Shown here in pieces: positions 7,534 to 15,686 of a DNA stretch of 25,244 bases. The DNA is from an uncultured Flavobacteriales bacterium. GTDB lineage: Bacteria; Bacteroidota; Bacteroidia; Flavobacteriales; Flavobacteriaceae. A program made the position numbers and the translations under genes. Numbering within the stretch: the first letter of the stretch is position 1; each line of letters starts with the position of its first letter. The notes below the pieces were generated by a model that was given only the letters and a program-made list of their open reading frames with translations, had not been told where the DNA came from and ran no database searches. Where the stretch lies: positions 1 to 25,244 of the forward strand of contig CAJVXR010000014.1 in NCBI GenBank assembly GCA_913009535.1. The letters are read 5' to 3'.

Positions 7534-8538
7534 CTAATTATTTAGATAGGTTACTAAATTGTCTTTAATTATTTCTTTTTTGTTTTTTGTTTGTAGATTT
7601 ATTTTTGGAGCTTTAATACCTTCTTTTATTTCTAGAGGAGATTTAAAAACTTTGATTTCGTCCCATAAATCTTCTTTAATAAATGTATTAAGTGTTTGTG
7701 AACCCCCTTCAACAAGTAATCTTGAAATTCCTTTTGAAATTAAGTAATAGCAAATTTGTTTCGCAATATTTTGAGTAAAATCAATGCACTTTTCATCAAT
7801 AATAATAACTTCTGAAGTTGTCTTAAAAATATTTAAATTTTTATCTAAATCATTTGCTTTGTTTATTACTGCTATTTTTGGTGACTCACCATACCAGTCT
7901 CTACTATTTAACATTGGATTGTCACTAATAATAGTTTTACTACCAACAAGAATACAATCAAACTCTGTTCTTAATTTATGAGATAGTTGTCTGGAGTATT
8001 CATTAGAAAGCCACACAGGCTTTGTGATTTTTTTTTTAAGAGGAGCAATAAAAGAATCGCTAGATTCAGCCCACTTTAAAACTATATAAGGGCGTTTTTC
8101 TTTAATATTTGTTAAAAATATTTTATGATGCTCTTTACATTTTTTTGACAATACACCAACCTTAACTTTAATTCCACATTCTTCTAATCTTTTTATTCCA
8201 TTACCACTTACTCTAGGGTTGGGATCTTTAATTCCTATATATATATATGGAATTTTATATTTAAGAATAAGGTCAGCACATGGAGGAGTTTTTCCAAAGT
8301 GAGAACAAGGTTCAAGAGTAACATATAATGTTGATGCTTTTAAAAGTTCTTTATTTTCAACTGAATTAATAGCGTTAACTTCTGCATGACTGCCACCATA
8401 AGCACTTGTAAACCCTTCACCAATTATGCAATCTTTATAAACAATACAACATCCAACATTTGGATTAGGGTATGCTGAAGGAGCAGCATTTTTACCAATT
8501 TGGATACACCTATTAATATATTTTTCGTGGATATTCAC
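7534..8538 (-). CDS. ribD: Bifunctional riboflavin biosynthesis deaminase/reductase RibD (GTG start)
   Basis: RibD deaminates the pyrimidine intermediate and then reduces its ribosyl side chain, the second and third steps of riboflavin synthesis from GTP. The 334-residue protein has an N-terminal cytidine-deaminase-like domain with zinc ligands His51 (in SHAEV, with catalytic Glu53), Cys78 and Cys87 in EPCSHFGKTPPC, and a C-terminal reductase domain including LVGSKTIISDNP and LLVEGGSQTLN. The C-terminus is a little compact but complete. The start is GTG at 8538-8536, giving MNIHEKYINRC. A TATTTTTG -7 element ends 4 nt before it. A decayed second copy of this exact N-terminus occurs at 11401-11448, beyond the two helicase genes, which points to an old rearrangement. 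Confidence 0.94.
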   Translation of the reverse strand: MNIHEKYINRCIQIGKNAAPSAYPNPNVGCCIVYKDCIIGEGFTSAYGGSHAEVNAINSVENKELLKASTLYVTLEPCSHFGKTPPCADLILKYKIPYIYIGIKDPNPRVSGNGIKRLEECGIKVKVGVLSKKCKEHHKIFLTNIKEKRPYIVLKWAESSDSFIAPLKKKITKPVWLSNEYSRQLSHKLRTEFDCILVGSKTIISDNPMLNSRDWYGESPKIAVINKANDLDKNLNIFKTTSEVIIIDEKCIDFTQNIAKQICYYLISKGISRLLVEGGSQTLNTFIKEDLWDEIKVFKSPLEIKEGIKAPKINLQTKNKKEIIKDNLVTYLNN

Positions 8539-8542
8539 TAAA

Positions 8543-8550
8543 CAAAAATA
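8543..8550 (-). promoter_or_regulatory. -7 promoter element of ribD
   Basis: On the minus strand TATTTTTG fully matches TAnnTTTG and is followed by TTTA and then the GTG start codon of ribD. A transcript from this element would begin at or very near the start codon. No clear TTG is visible 19-21 nt upstream, so confidence is moderate to low. Confidence 0.4.
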
Positions 8551-8598
8551 GTATTAAATTTTGAAAAGTATAGTTCTATCTATTAAAACGATACTTGT

Positions 8599-9912
8599 TT
8601 ATAAAACAGTAACTCTTACTTTTTTCTTTTTCAATCTTGAGTTGTTTAGTTTTTTAACTAACTCATTTGCAATTGACATTGGTATAGCCACAAATGCACA
8701 ATCTTGCTTTAGTTCAATTGTACCTAGCTGATCTTTATTTAGGCTTCCTTTCTTAAAAAATAATCCTGCAATATCTCCTTTTGAAATTTTATCTTTTCTT
8801 CCACCAGATATAAATAGCGTACTCCAAAATTGAGGCTTAAAGGTTGCTTTTTTAGAAATATTTATACCTTTAACATTTTTAATAAACTCAGGAAGTAATT
8901 CTTTTTCCCATTTCAATACATATGCGGTCCCTTTTGAATTAACCCTAGCTGTCCTCCCATTTCTATGTATGAACTCTTCTTCATGTCGAGGTAGTTCGTA
9001 ATGAATAATGTAGTTCATTTCCGAAATATCTATACCTCTAGAAGCTAAATCAGTTGCAACTAATACTTGACAAGTTCCATTTCTAAACTTTATTAACGCT
9101 CTTTCTCTATCTTTCTGTTCCATACCTCCAGAGAAACAAGCATGACTAATTTTATTTTTTTCTAAATATGCGCTTACATGTCCAATGCTATCTCTTAAAT
9201 TACAGAATATAATTCCTGGCTGATTACCGATATGCTGCATTAGCTCTAATAAAGTTTTAAGTTTATTTTTTTCCTTAGATATAACTGTTTTTATTGTTAG
9301 TTTTGATACTGTTTTTTCTTTTAAATAGTTAATTGTTGTTGGCTTGTCTAGGCGGACAAAACCTGGTACAGTAAGACTTTGAGTTGCAGATGTTAGAATC
9401 CGTTTATTAATATTAGATAGTTTTCCAATAATCCCTTTCATTTCTAGCTCAAAACCATCTTCTAAAGATTTATCAAATTCATCCAACACTAGTGTCTTAA
9501 TATATTTTAAGGAAAAACGCTCATTGTTGAAATGATCTAATACACGTCCAGGTGTACCTATTAAAATAGCAGGAGTATGTTTAATTTCAATTTTATCTTT
9601 CGACATAGGTCTACCGCCATAAACTGCATTTACTTTATAACCAGACCCCATAGATCTAATTACCTGTTCAATTTGAATAGCAAGCTCTCTAGATGGAACC
9701 AGTATTAATGCTTGGACCTCTTTACTATCTGATATTAAAGTCTTTAATAATGGTAATGAAAATGCTAGTGTTTTACCTGTTCCAGTAGGAGATAATATTA
9801 TAGTATTCGTCGTTGTTTCAATAACAGAAACAGCTTCTTCTTGCATCGTATTTAAGCTATTAATATTTAATTTTGCTAAAATATCTTGTTGATTTTTGAT
9901 GCTGTTTGCCAT
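8599..9912 (-). CDS. dbpA: DEAD-box ATP-dependent RNA helicase with a DbpA-type C-terminal RNA-binding domain
   Basis: The 437-residue protein has two RecA-like domains: Walker A SPTGTGKT (41-48), PSRELA, TPGR, a motif II that reads DEFD (134-137), SAT, and in domain 2 ATDLASRGID and HRNGRTAR. The last 65 residues (KGDIAGLFFKKGSL to KKVRVTVL) look like the DbpA RNA-binding fold, which in E. coli recognises hairpin 92 of 23S rRNA during 50S assembly. Substituting Phe for Ala in the DEAD box keeps the catalytic Asp-Glu pair, so activity is expected. It is the second gene of a tandem pair; the other helicase ends 6 bp upstream. The pair lies between ribD and a ribD remnant and may have been inserted there. 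Confidence 0.9.
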   Translation of the reverse strand: MANSIKNQQDILAKLNINSLNTMQEEAVSVIETTTNTIILSPTGTGKTLAFSLPLLKTLISDSKEVQALILVPSRELAIQIEQVIRSMGSGYKVNAVYGGRPMSKDKIEIKHTPAILIGTPGRVLDHFNNERFSLKYIKTLVLDEFDKSLEDGFELEMKGIIGKLSNINKRILTSATQSLTVPGFVRLDKPTTINYLKEKTVSKLTIKTVISKEKNKLKTLLELMQHIGNQPGIIFCNLRDSIGHVSAYLEKNKISHACFSGGMEQKDRERALIKFRNGTCQVLVATDLASRGIDISEMNYIIHYELPRHEEEFIHRNGRTARVNSKGTAYVLKWEKELLPEFIKNVKGINISKKATFKPQFWSTLFISGGRKDKISKGDIAGLFFKKGSLNKDQLGTIELKQDCAFVAIPMSIANELVKKLNNSRLKKKKVRVTVL

Positions 9913-9918
9913 AATTAG

Positions 9919-11259
9919 TTAGTTATTTTTATGCTTTTTAATGACCTCTATTTTACCTATTGATTTACTAGGCATTGCTAACTGATTAGCTAGCAGTTTA
10001 TCTATTAGCTCTTCTTTTGTTAGATGATGAAATATAGTATTTACTTTAGTTTTGAAATTATAATCTACTTCTCGGTTTGGCTTTGTTTTAAATATTTTTT
10101 TTGCCCATAGTAAAGTGTTATTTTCTTCAATGCTCTGTGCATCTGCCTTTATAAATTCATTAAATTTAATTCCTAATTCCGTTTCAAAATCTGCAATGTC
10201 TATAACTTCTTCTTTTTGTAAAATAGTAAGTGCATATCCTTTAGCTCCAGCTCTAGCAGTACGACCGCTTCGATGAACATAGTTTTCATATGTATCTGGT
10301 AAATGATAATTTATAACGTAGGAGATTTCTTTGACGTCAATACCACGAGATGCTAGATCAGTCGCAACTAAAATATTAATGTGGCCTTGTCTAAACTGCC
10401 CCATAATTCTATCACGTATTCCTTGAGTTAAACTTCCGTGAATAGCTCCTGAAGAAAATTTATTTATGGCTAATTTCTTTGCTAATTTATTAACTGCAGC
10501 TTTAGTTTTACAAAATATAATTCCACGATCTCCTTCTTTGGAATTTAAAAAATGAAGTAAAACGTCTAATTTTTCTATTGGCTCTACTACTACAAATTGA
10601 TGTTCAATCCCTTGATGCCCTTTGGTTTTCATATCCACTTCAATGTGTGTGACATGTTTTGACATATAATTTTGAACTAGTTGCTTAATAGTTCCAGACA
10701 TGGTAGCTGTAAACAGTAATGTTCTTCTTGATTTAGGGATTTTTTTAATAATAAAATCAACTTCTTCTTTTAATGCACTTACCATTTCATCAGCCTCATC
10801 TAAAACCAAGTATTTTAAATCAACTACGCTAATAGCACCACGCTTTATTAAATCAACTAATCTTCCCGGTGTTGCTACAACTAGATGTGTTGTTTTAGTT
10901 AAACTTTCAATCTGAGGTTTTATTGGAATACCACCAAGTGTTGAGCTTATTAAAATCTCAGGACTATCATTAGTAAAACTCTTTAAATTATTATAAATCT
11001 GTTGCCCTAACTCTCTTGTCGGGGTTAATATTAACGTTTGTATTTTGGTATCTTTAACGTCAATTAGCTGTAATAAAGGAATGCCAAAAGCTACTGTTTT
11101 TCCAGTACCAGTTTTTGCTAAAACAGTAATATCTTTTTTTTGACCAAGAATAACTGGTATGGTTTGTTCTTGTATTTCTGTAGGAATACAAATTTCTAAA
11201 TCAACTAGACTTTTTTGTAATTGTTTATTTACTCCTAAATCTAAAAACTGTTTTGACAT
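9919..11259 (-). CDS. DEAD-box ATP-dependent RNA helicase (RhlE/CshA-like)
   Basis: This is a 446-residue RNA helicase with the canonical motif set: the Q-motif region near the N-terminus, AKTGTGKT, PTRELG, TPGRL, a true DEAD box within LVLDEADEM, TAT, then ATDLASRGIDV and HRSGRTARAG in the second RecA domain. The C-terminal tail is basic (ending VIKKHKNN), and its VDYNFKTKVNTIFHHLTKEEL segment is one I associate with flavobacterial members. Likely roles are ribosome assembly or RNA decay at low temperature. It is upstream of and 6 bp from the DbpA-like gene, so the two should be cotranscribed. The 210 bp upstream carries the ribD remnant and separates it from the divergent GNAT-prmC pair. 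Confidence 0.9.
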   Translation of the reverse strand: MSKQFLDLGVNKQLQKSLVDLEICIPTEIQEQTIPVILGQKKDITVLAKTGTGKTVAFGIPLLQLIDVKDTKIQTLILTPTRELGQQIYNNLKSFTNDSPEILISSTLGGIPIKPQIESLTKTTHLVVATPGRLVDLIKRGAISVVDLKYLVLDEADEMVSALKEEVDFIIKKIPKSRRTLLFTATMSGTIKQLVQNYMSKHVTHIEVDMKTKGHQGIEHQFVVVEPIEKLDVLLHFLNSKEGDRGIIFCKTKAAVNKLAKKLAINKFSSGAIHGSLTQGIRDRIMGQFRQGHINILVATDLASRGIDVKEISYVINYHLPDTYENYVHRSGRTARAGAKGYALTILQKEEVIDIADFETELGIKFNEFIKADAQSIEENNTLLWAKKIFKTKPNREVDYNFKTKVNTIFHHLTKEELIDKLLANQLAMPSKSIGKIEVIKKHKNN

Positions 11260-11400
11260 AAAAATTTTTTCAGTAAAGATAGTAACAATACATTCTAACT
11301 ATTTAATCTTATGATATTATTATAAATCTGTATTCAATCAGTCAACCAGATATATTAATTATTAATTAAGTATCAATTATAGTTGTTTTAGGTTTAGTGT

Positions 11401-11448
11401 TTTTGCTAATTGAATACATTAATTAATGTATTTTTCATGTATATTCAC
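11401..11448 (-). pseudogene. Decayed copy of the ribD 5' end
   Basis: The minus strand from a GTG at 11448-11446 reads MNIHEKYIN, stop, CIQLAK. RibD itself starts MNIHEKYINRCIQIGK, also from GTG. Over the first 27 nt the two copies differ at three positions, all synonymous; over 48 nt about 37 positions agree. The tenth codon, Arg in ribD, is TAA here, and homology fades after LAK. LAK is arguably closer to the family consensus than the extant IGK, so this is an old copy and not a fresh duplication. Both copies point the same way and bracket the helicase pair as direct repeats. It is too short and interrupted to encode a product. Confidence 0.75.
11414..11431. repeat. Perfect 18-bp palindrome
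   Basis: ATACATTAATTAATGTAT is identical to its reverse complement. It lies inside the ribD remnant and contains the TAA that interrupts it. It is 39 bp before the GNAT start and 155 bp before the helicase start. It could be an operator for either divergent unit, or a by-product of AT-rich sequence. I see no second copy in the window. Confidence 0.5.
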
Positions 11449-11454
11449 ACTACA

Positions 11455-11462
11455 TAAATTTG
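11455..11462 (+). promoter_or_regulatory. -7 promoter element of the GNAT-prmC unit
   Basis: TAAATTTG matches TAnnTTTG and ends 7 nt before the TTG start codon at 11470, so it would produce a message with almost no 5' leader. It also supports starting the gene at TTG rather than further upstream. A -33 TTG at the usual distance is not evident. Confidence 0.35.
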
Positions 11463-11469
11463 TTCAAAA

Positions 11470-11961
11470 TTGAAAGATTCCAGTTACATTATTAGAGAAA
11501 TTCTACCACAAGATAATTTGCAAATTCGAAACGTAATTAGAGATGTTTTCGTTGAGTTAAAATTACCACTTATTGGAACAGCATATGCAGATAGCGAAAC
11601 TGATATTATGTACGAAAGTTATCAAAATAATAGAGAAAAATATTTTATTATTGAGTCTAATGGTATTATTGTAGGTGGTGGGGGTATAAAGCCTTTAGAA
11701 AATGGAGATGACAATATATGTGAGCTTCAAAAAATGTATTTTTCAAAATCAATTAGAGGTAAAGGTTTAGGTAAAGAAATGCTACAAAAATGCTTAAATT
11801 TTGCTATCGAATCAAATTTTAAAATATGTTACTTAGAAACAATTACTCAACTTCAGTCAGCAATAATATTATATGACAAGTTTGGATTCAAAAAAATAAA
11901 TGGAGCACTAGGTAATACTAGCCATTTTTCTTGTGATATTCATATGACTAAAAATCTGTAA
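11470..11961 (+). CDS. GNAT-family N-acetyltransferase (TTG start)
   Basis: This 163-residue GNAT protein starts MKDSSYIIREILPQDNLQIR and contains GGGGIKPL (about 67-74), the strand CELQKMYF, the acetyl-CoA pyrophosphate loop SIRGKGLGKEML (about 93-104) and YDKFGFKKI near the C-terminus. The full RGKGLG loop suggests an active enzyme; the substrate is unknown. No ATG precedes the conserved region: an in-frame TAA sits at 11455 and the only standard start is TTG at 11470. Its stop shares one base with the prmC start (TAATG), so the two genes are tightly coupled. Small GNATs near prmC are common in flavobacteria. The region upstream has been rearranged (ribD remnant). Confidence 0.86.
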   Translation: MKDSSYIIREILPQDNLQIRNVIRDVFVELKLPLIGTAYADSETDIMYESYQNNREKYFIIESNGIIVGGGGIKPLENGDDNICELQKMYFSKSIRGKGLGKEMLQKCLNFAIESNFKICYLETITQLQSAIILYDKFGFKKINGALGNTSHFSCDIHMTKNL

Positions 11962-12809
11962 TGAAATTAAAAGATTTAAAAATTGACTTTATAACTAAGT
12001 TGTCTGTCACTTATCAGAAAGAAGAGGTTCTATCTTTTTTTAAAATACTATGTGAAGAGTATTTGAATATAACTCCCACTAAACTGTTATTGGTAGGCGA
12101 GGAGCTTATTAATAAAGAGCAGTTTGATATGTTCTCAAAAGTAATGATAAGGCTATTAAATGAAGAGCCTATACAGTACATACTAAATACAACATCTTTT
12201 TATGGACTTGATTTTATTTGTACTCCTTCAGCGTTAATTCCAAGACCTGAAACAGAAGAGTTAGTAGATTGGATTCTCAAATCTGAAAAAAATAAAATCT
12301 CAATTTTAGATATAGGAACTGGTACTGGTTGCATCCCTATTTCGTTAGCAAAGAATAATACAGATTACACTGTTTCTGCTCTAGATATAAGTGATGTTGC
12401 ATTAGAATTAGCGAAGGATAATGCTCAAAAAAATGAAGTTGACATTAGTTTTATTAGTGCCGATATTTTCAGCTATACATCTGAAAAAAAATACGATTTA
12501 ATTGTTTCTAATCCGCCATATGTAAGGAATTTAGAAAAAATAAAAATTCAAAATAATGTATTGAATTTTGAACCTCCATTAGCTTTATTTGTTGATGATG
12601 ATGATCCGCTAGTCTTTTACAGAGCTATTTTAGAATTTGCAAAATCTAATTTAAGTGAAAAAGGAAGTGTGTATTTTGAGATAAATGAGAATTTGTTCAA
12701 TGAAATGGAATCACTCTTAGCTTCTTATAGATTTTCTGAAATCGAGTTAAAAAAAGATGTTTTTGGAAAATATAGATTTATTAGAGGATTGAAGTCGTCT
12801 AGCTCTTAA
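11961..12809 (+). CDS. prmC: Peptide chain release factor N5-glutamine methyltransferase PrmC
   Basis: PrmC methylates the glutamine of the GGQ motif in release factors RF1 and RF2, raising termination efficiency. The 282-residue protein has the N-terminal helical release-factor-binding domain, the linker IPRPETEELVDW (about 93-104), the SAM-binding motif DIGTGTGCIP (from about 117) and the catalytic NPPY at 184-187. It ends FGKYRFIRGLKSSSS. Family members normally stop just after the GLK-like position, so the four serines look like an acquired tail where the 3' end now overlaps a short remnant on the opposite strand. Start overlaps the GNAT stop by one base. It converges with thrA. Confidence 0.96.
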   Translation: MKLKDLKIDFITKLSVTYQKEEVLSFFKILCEEYLNITPTKLLLVGEELINKEQFDMFSKVMIRLLNEEPIQYILNTTSFYGLDFICTPSALIPRPETEELVDWILKSEKNKISILDIGTGTGCIPISLAKNNTDYTVSALDISDVALELAKDNAQKNEVDISFISADIFSYTSEKKYDLIVSNPPYVRNLEKIKIQNNVLNFEPPLALFVDDDDPLVFYRAILEFAKSNLSEKGSVYFEINENLFNEMESLLASYRFSEIELKKDVFGKYRFIRGLKSSSS

Positions 12810-12882
12810 TTGTCCCTATCATAAACTGGTCTTTGTAGTAATCTGAAAGCCCTTTATAATTGCCTTGAGCTGTAATATTCAT
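12799..12882 (-). pseudogene. Short gene remnant, possibly the 5' end of a GH10 xylanase
   Basis: The minus strand has a 27-codon open frame that begins with ATG and contains GLSDYYKDQFMIGTIKS before a TAG. That pattern resembles the N-terminal GLKDYYKDYFxIG segment of glycoside hydrolase family 10 endoxylanases, from memory and without a search. It overlaps the last codons of prmC and nothing homologous continues beyond. Its first 15 coding bases and the two preceding bases (17 nt, 12884-12868) are identical to the start of dnaA at 6941-6925. That may be chance in such AT-rich DNA or a sign of shuffling. No function is proposed. Confidence 0.3.
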
Positions 12883-12995
12883 TATAAAAAAGAGACAATA
12901 TAAATATTTATACACGCATGACTCACACTTTTTTAAATATTAAATACAATGCTAAATTAGGTAATGTTATTACAGATTAAAAAAATTAATCTAAA

Positions 12996-15446
12996 TCAAA
13001 TATTATTAACTTTAATAATATCGGCAAATAAACCGGCAGCAGTTACGCTAGCACCCGCACCTGCACCTTTAATTATTAATGGCTGATCACGATATCTTTT
13101 TGTATGAAATAGAACAATATTATCTTTTCCTTTTAAATTATAAAACGGATGGTTTTTAGAAATTTCACGTAAACCAATTTTAGCTCCATCATCAGTATAT
13201 TCTGCAACATATTTCAGTTGACAATTTTTTGAAAAAGAGCTATTGAACATATCTTTAAAATATTTTTCGTTTAATTTGACGAAATTATAAAAATCATCTA
13301 AAGAAGAATCATTTCTAAAATCATAACCTTTAATAAAAGATTCATTAATTATATCTTCCAAATTAATATTTGATCCGCTTTCTCGTGCTAAAATTAAAAT
13401 TTTTCTAGCGACATCAATACCACTTAAATCTATTCTTGGATCTGGCTCAGTATAACCCTCTTTTTTTGCTTGTTTAATGATATTTAAAAAAGATTTAGTA
13501 CCGTCATAATTATTGAAAATAAAATTTAAGCTTCCAGACAATACAGCCTCAATTGAAATGATTTCATCTCCTGATAAAAGTAGATTATTTAATGTGCTTA
13601 AAATAGGTAAACCAGCTCCAACATTAGTTTCAAATAGAAACGGTGATTTAAACTTGAGTGATGTTCTTTTTAAATCTTCATAAGATTTAAAACTCAACGA
13701 ACAGGCAATTTTATTACAAGCTATGACTGCAATATTTTTTATTAAATAATTATTGTAATAATTACAAATATCTTTATTTGCTGTAATATCCAAAAAAATG
13801 CTATTTCTTAAATTTAAATCAAGTACTTTATTCTGAAAGTCGTTGAATGAACTCATAACTCCGTTTGACAAGCTTGACTCCCATTTATCTAAATCAATTC
13901 CATTTATATTGAAATGCATTTTTTTAGAATTAGAAAGTCCTATTAACCTTAAGTTAACATTCAATTTTTCTTTTAAATAATCTTGTTGATTATGAATTTG
14001 TTTTATTAATTCCTTTCCAACATTGCCGACTCCAGTAATAAATATATTCAACTGTTTGACATTATCATTAAAATAAATCTCATGTAAAGAGTTAAGTGCT
14101 TTTTTTACATCTTTTTTTAAAATTACAGCTGAAATGTTTCTTTCTGATGCTCCTTGAGCTATAGCTCTTATATTAACATTGTTTTTGCCTAAAATACTAA
14201 ACATTTTACCACTAACTCCTTGCTGACTTTTCATTTTATCACCAATTACAGCAATAATAGCTAAATCTAATTCAACAATAATTGGATCTAATTTATTAGT
14301 ATTAATATCATTTTTAAAACAATCATTAATAGCTTTCTCTGCAACTTTTACATCATTTTGCTGAATAGCAACACAGATAGCATGTTCTGAAGAAGCTTGA
14401 GTAATTAAAATGATATTAATTTTTTCTTGACTTAATGTTCCAAATAATCTTTTAGAAAATCCAGGAACACCAACCATTCCATTACCTTGAAGTGTAAGTA
14501 GAGCTATATTGTCAATATTACTAATTCCTTTAACTCCAACATCATTTATAGTTTTTTTATTTGAGATGGATGTACCTAAATCATTAGGATGTAATGTATT
14601 TTTAATTAAAATTGGAATATTAGAGCTTAAAACAGGTTGAATAGTTGGTGGGTAAATAACTTTAGCTCCAAAATGTGAAAACTCTAAAGCTTCTTCATAT
14701 GACATGTAATTAATTGGTCTTGCTTGACTTACAATTTTTGGATTACTTGTGTACATTCCGCTAACATCAGTCCAGATTTGAAGTTCTTCTGCATTTAATG
14801 CTGCTGCCAAAATTGAAGCCGTATAATCAGACCCTCCTCGACCCAAAGTTGTTATTTCATTATGTGTAGATTTAGCAACAAAGCCAGGTAAAACGAAAAC
14901 TCTGTTACTATGTATATTGAATAGCTTTTGAATATTTTTAAATGTTTTGATAGAATCAACTTGTGCATTAGTGAAGTTACTGTCAGTTACAATTAGTTCT
15001 TGAGAATTTATATGAAATACATCAATTTGAGACATTTTAAAGAACTCAGAAATAATTAAAGAGGATAATAACTCACCAAAACTAAGAATCTTATCTTGAG
15101 TTGATAATGAAAAAATATTAGTTTTAAATATTTCATCAATTACAATTTCAATTTCAACATAAGTTAATTGAACTATATCAATTAAAGCTTTAGAATCAAT
15201 GCGATTAAACAAATCATTAATTATGGAATTATGGAAATTACATATTTCATGATAAAAGTCTTTATAATTTTTATTTTTATCAAAAGCATGATTACCTAAT
15301 TCAAATAATTTATCGGTAACCCCCCCAATAGCCGATACAACTATGACCAACCTTCCGTTAATGATATTATTAGATACAATGTCTCTAATTATTTTAATAT
15401 TATGTGCTGAACCAACTGAAGTGCCACCAAATTTGAAAATCTTCAT
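12996..15446 (-). CDS. thrA: Bifunctional aspartokinase I / homoserine dehydrogenase I
   Basis: ThrA phosphorylates aspartate and, in its second half, reduces aspartate semialdehyde to homoserine, feeding threonine and methionine synthesis. The 816 residues contain the kinase domain (1 to about 290; KFGGTSVGSA near 5-14, GRGGSDYTA at 202-210), a pair of ACT-like regulatory modules (about 315-455), a homoserine-dehydrogenase NAD(P)-binding loop GVGNVG (472-477) and the catalytic domain with NVGAGLPILSTL and a C-terminal KGAGAGASVTAAGLFADI. Size is that of the fused enzyme. ThrB and ThrC genes, which often follow it, are absent: the gene stands alone between convergent prmC and divergent trp. 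A weak promoter-like TATATTTA lies at 15475-15468. I found no Thr or Ile leader peptide upstream. Confidence 0.96.
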   Translation of the reverse strand: MKIFKFGGTSVGSAHNIKIIRDIVSNNIINGRLVIVVSAIGGVTDKLFELGNHAFDKNKNYKDFYHEICNFHNSIINDLFNRIDSKALIDIVQLTYVEIEIVIDEIFKTNIFSLSTQDKILSFGELLSSLIISEFFKMSQIDVFHINSQELIVTDSNFTNAQVDSIKTFKNIQKLFNIHSNRVFVLPGFVAKSTHNEITTLGRGGSDYTASILAAALNAEELQIWTDVSGMYTSNPKIVSQARPINYMSYEEALEFSHFGAKVIYPPTIQPVLSSNIPILIKNTLHPNDLGTSISNKKTINDVGVKGISNIDNIALLTLQGNGMVGVPGFSKRLFGTLSQEKINIILITQASSEHAICVAIQQNDVKVAEKAINDCFKNDINTNKLDPIIVELDLAIIAVIGDKMKSQQGVSGKMFSILGKNNVNIRAIAQGASERNISAVILKKDVKKALNSLHEIYFNDNVKQLNIFITGVGNVGKELIKQIHNQQDYLKEKLNVNLRLIGLSNSKKMHFNINGIDLDKWESSLSNGVMSSFNDFQNKVLDLNLRNSIFLDITANKDICNYYNNYLIKNIAVIACNKIACSLSFKSYEDLKRTSLKFKSPFLFETNVGAGLPILSTLNNLLLSGDEIISIEAVLSGSLNFIFNNYDGTKSFLNIIKQAKKEGYTEPDPRIDLSGIDVARKILILARESGSNINLEDIINESFIKGYDFRNDSSLDDFYNFVKLNEKYFKDMFNSSFSKNCQLKYVAEYTDDGAKIGLREISKNHPFYNLKGKDNIVLFHTKRYRDQPLIIKGAGAGASVTAAGLFADIIKVNNI

Positions 15447-15647
15447 TACTCATATTTTAATTGTCACTAAATATATATGATATACAAACAAGCTTAAACA
15501 AAAAAATAGATGAAATTTGAATTATAGTTGAGATTTACATAATTAATAATTATGTGATAGAAAAATTATTAAAAACTGATCTTAACTAATGATAAAATTA
15601 ATAATCCATAATAATAAGTAATCAAATGACACTTATTATCAATTAAA
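15447..15647. other. Divergent thrA/trp intergenic region with an inverted repeat
   Basis: This is the thrA-proximal part of the 365-bp gap between thrA and trpE. It is very AT-rich and has no credible gene on either strand. The one structure I see is the inverted repeat ATAATAAGT (15611-15619) / ACTTATTAT (15631-15639), nine base pairs with an 11-nt loop, ending 8 nt upstream of the trp -33 element. It could be an operator or an AT-rich chance hairpin. Confidence 0.4.
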
Positions 15648-15678
15648 TTTGTTTTTTTTTAAAGGAATGTTATATTTA
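15648..15678 (+). promoter_or_regulatory. Promoter of the trp operon
   Basis: TTTG (15648-15651) followed after 19 nt by TATATTTA (15671-15678) fits the Bacteroidota -33/-7 pattern with one mismatch at the last base. Transcription should start about 5-8 nt downstream, practically at the ATG of the Trp leader peptide (15687), so the whole attenuator would be transcribed with almost no leader ahead of the peptide. Confidence 0.55.
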
Positions 15679-15686
15679 GATAAATT

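Noticed and set aside
12908..12916. TTATACACG as a DnaA box
   Set aside because: One isolated 8-of-9 match in an AT-rich convergent spacer, with no companions.
12974..12992. Hairpin AGATTAA / TTAATCT as a terminator for prmC or thrA
   Set aside because: The stem is A/U-rich and no T-run follows on either strand, so intrinsic termination is not supported.
15447..15660. Threonine/isoleucine leader-peptide attenuator for thrA
   Set aside because: Reading the minus strand upstream of thrA I found no ATG frame enriched in Thr, Ile or Met codons and no terminator hairpin with a T-tract.
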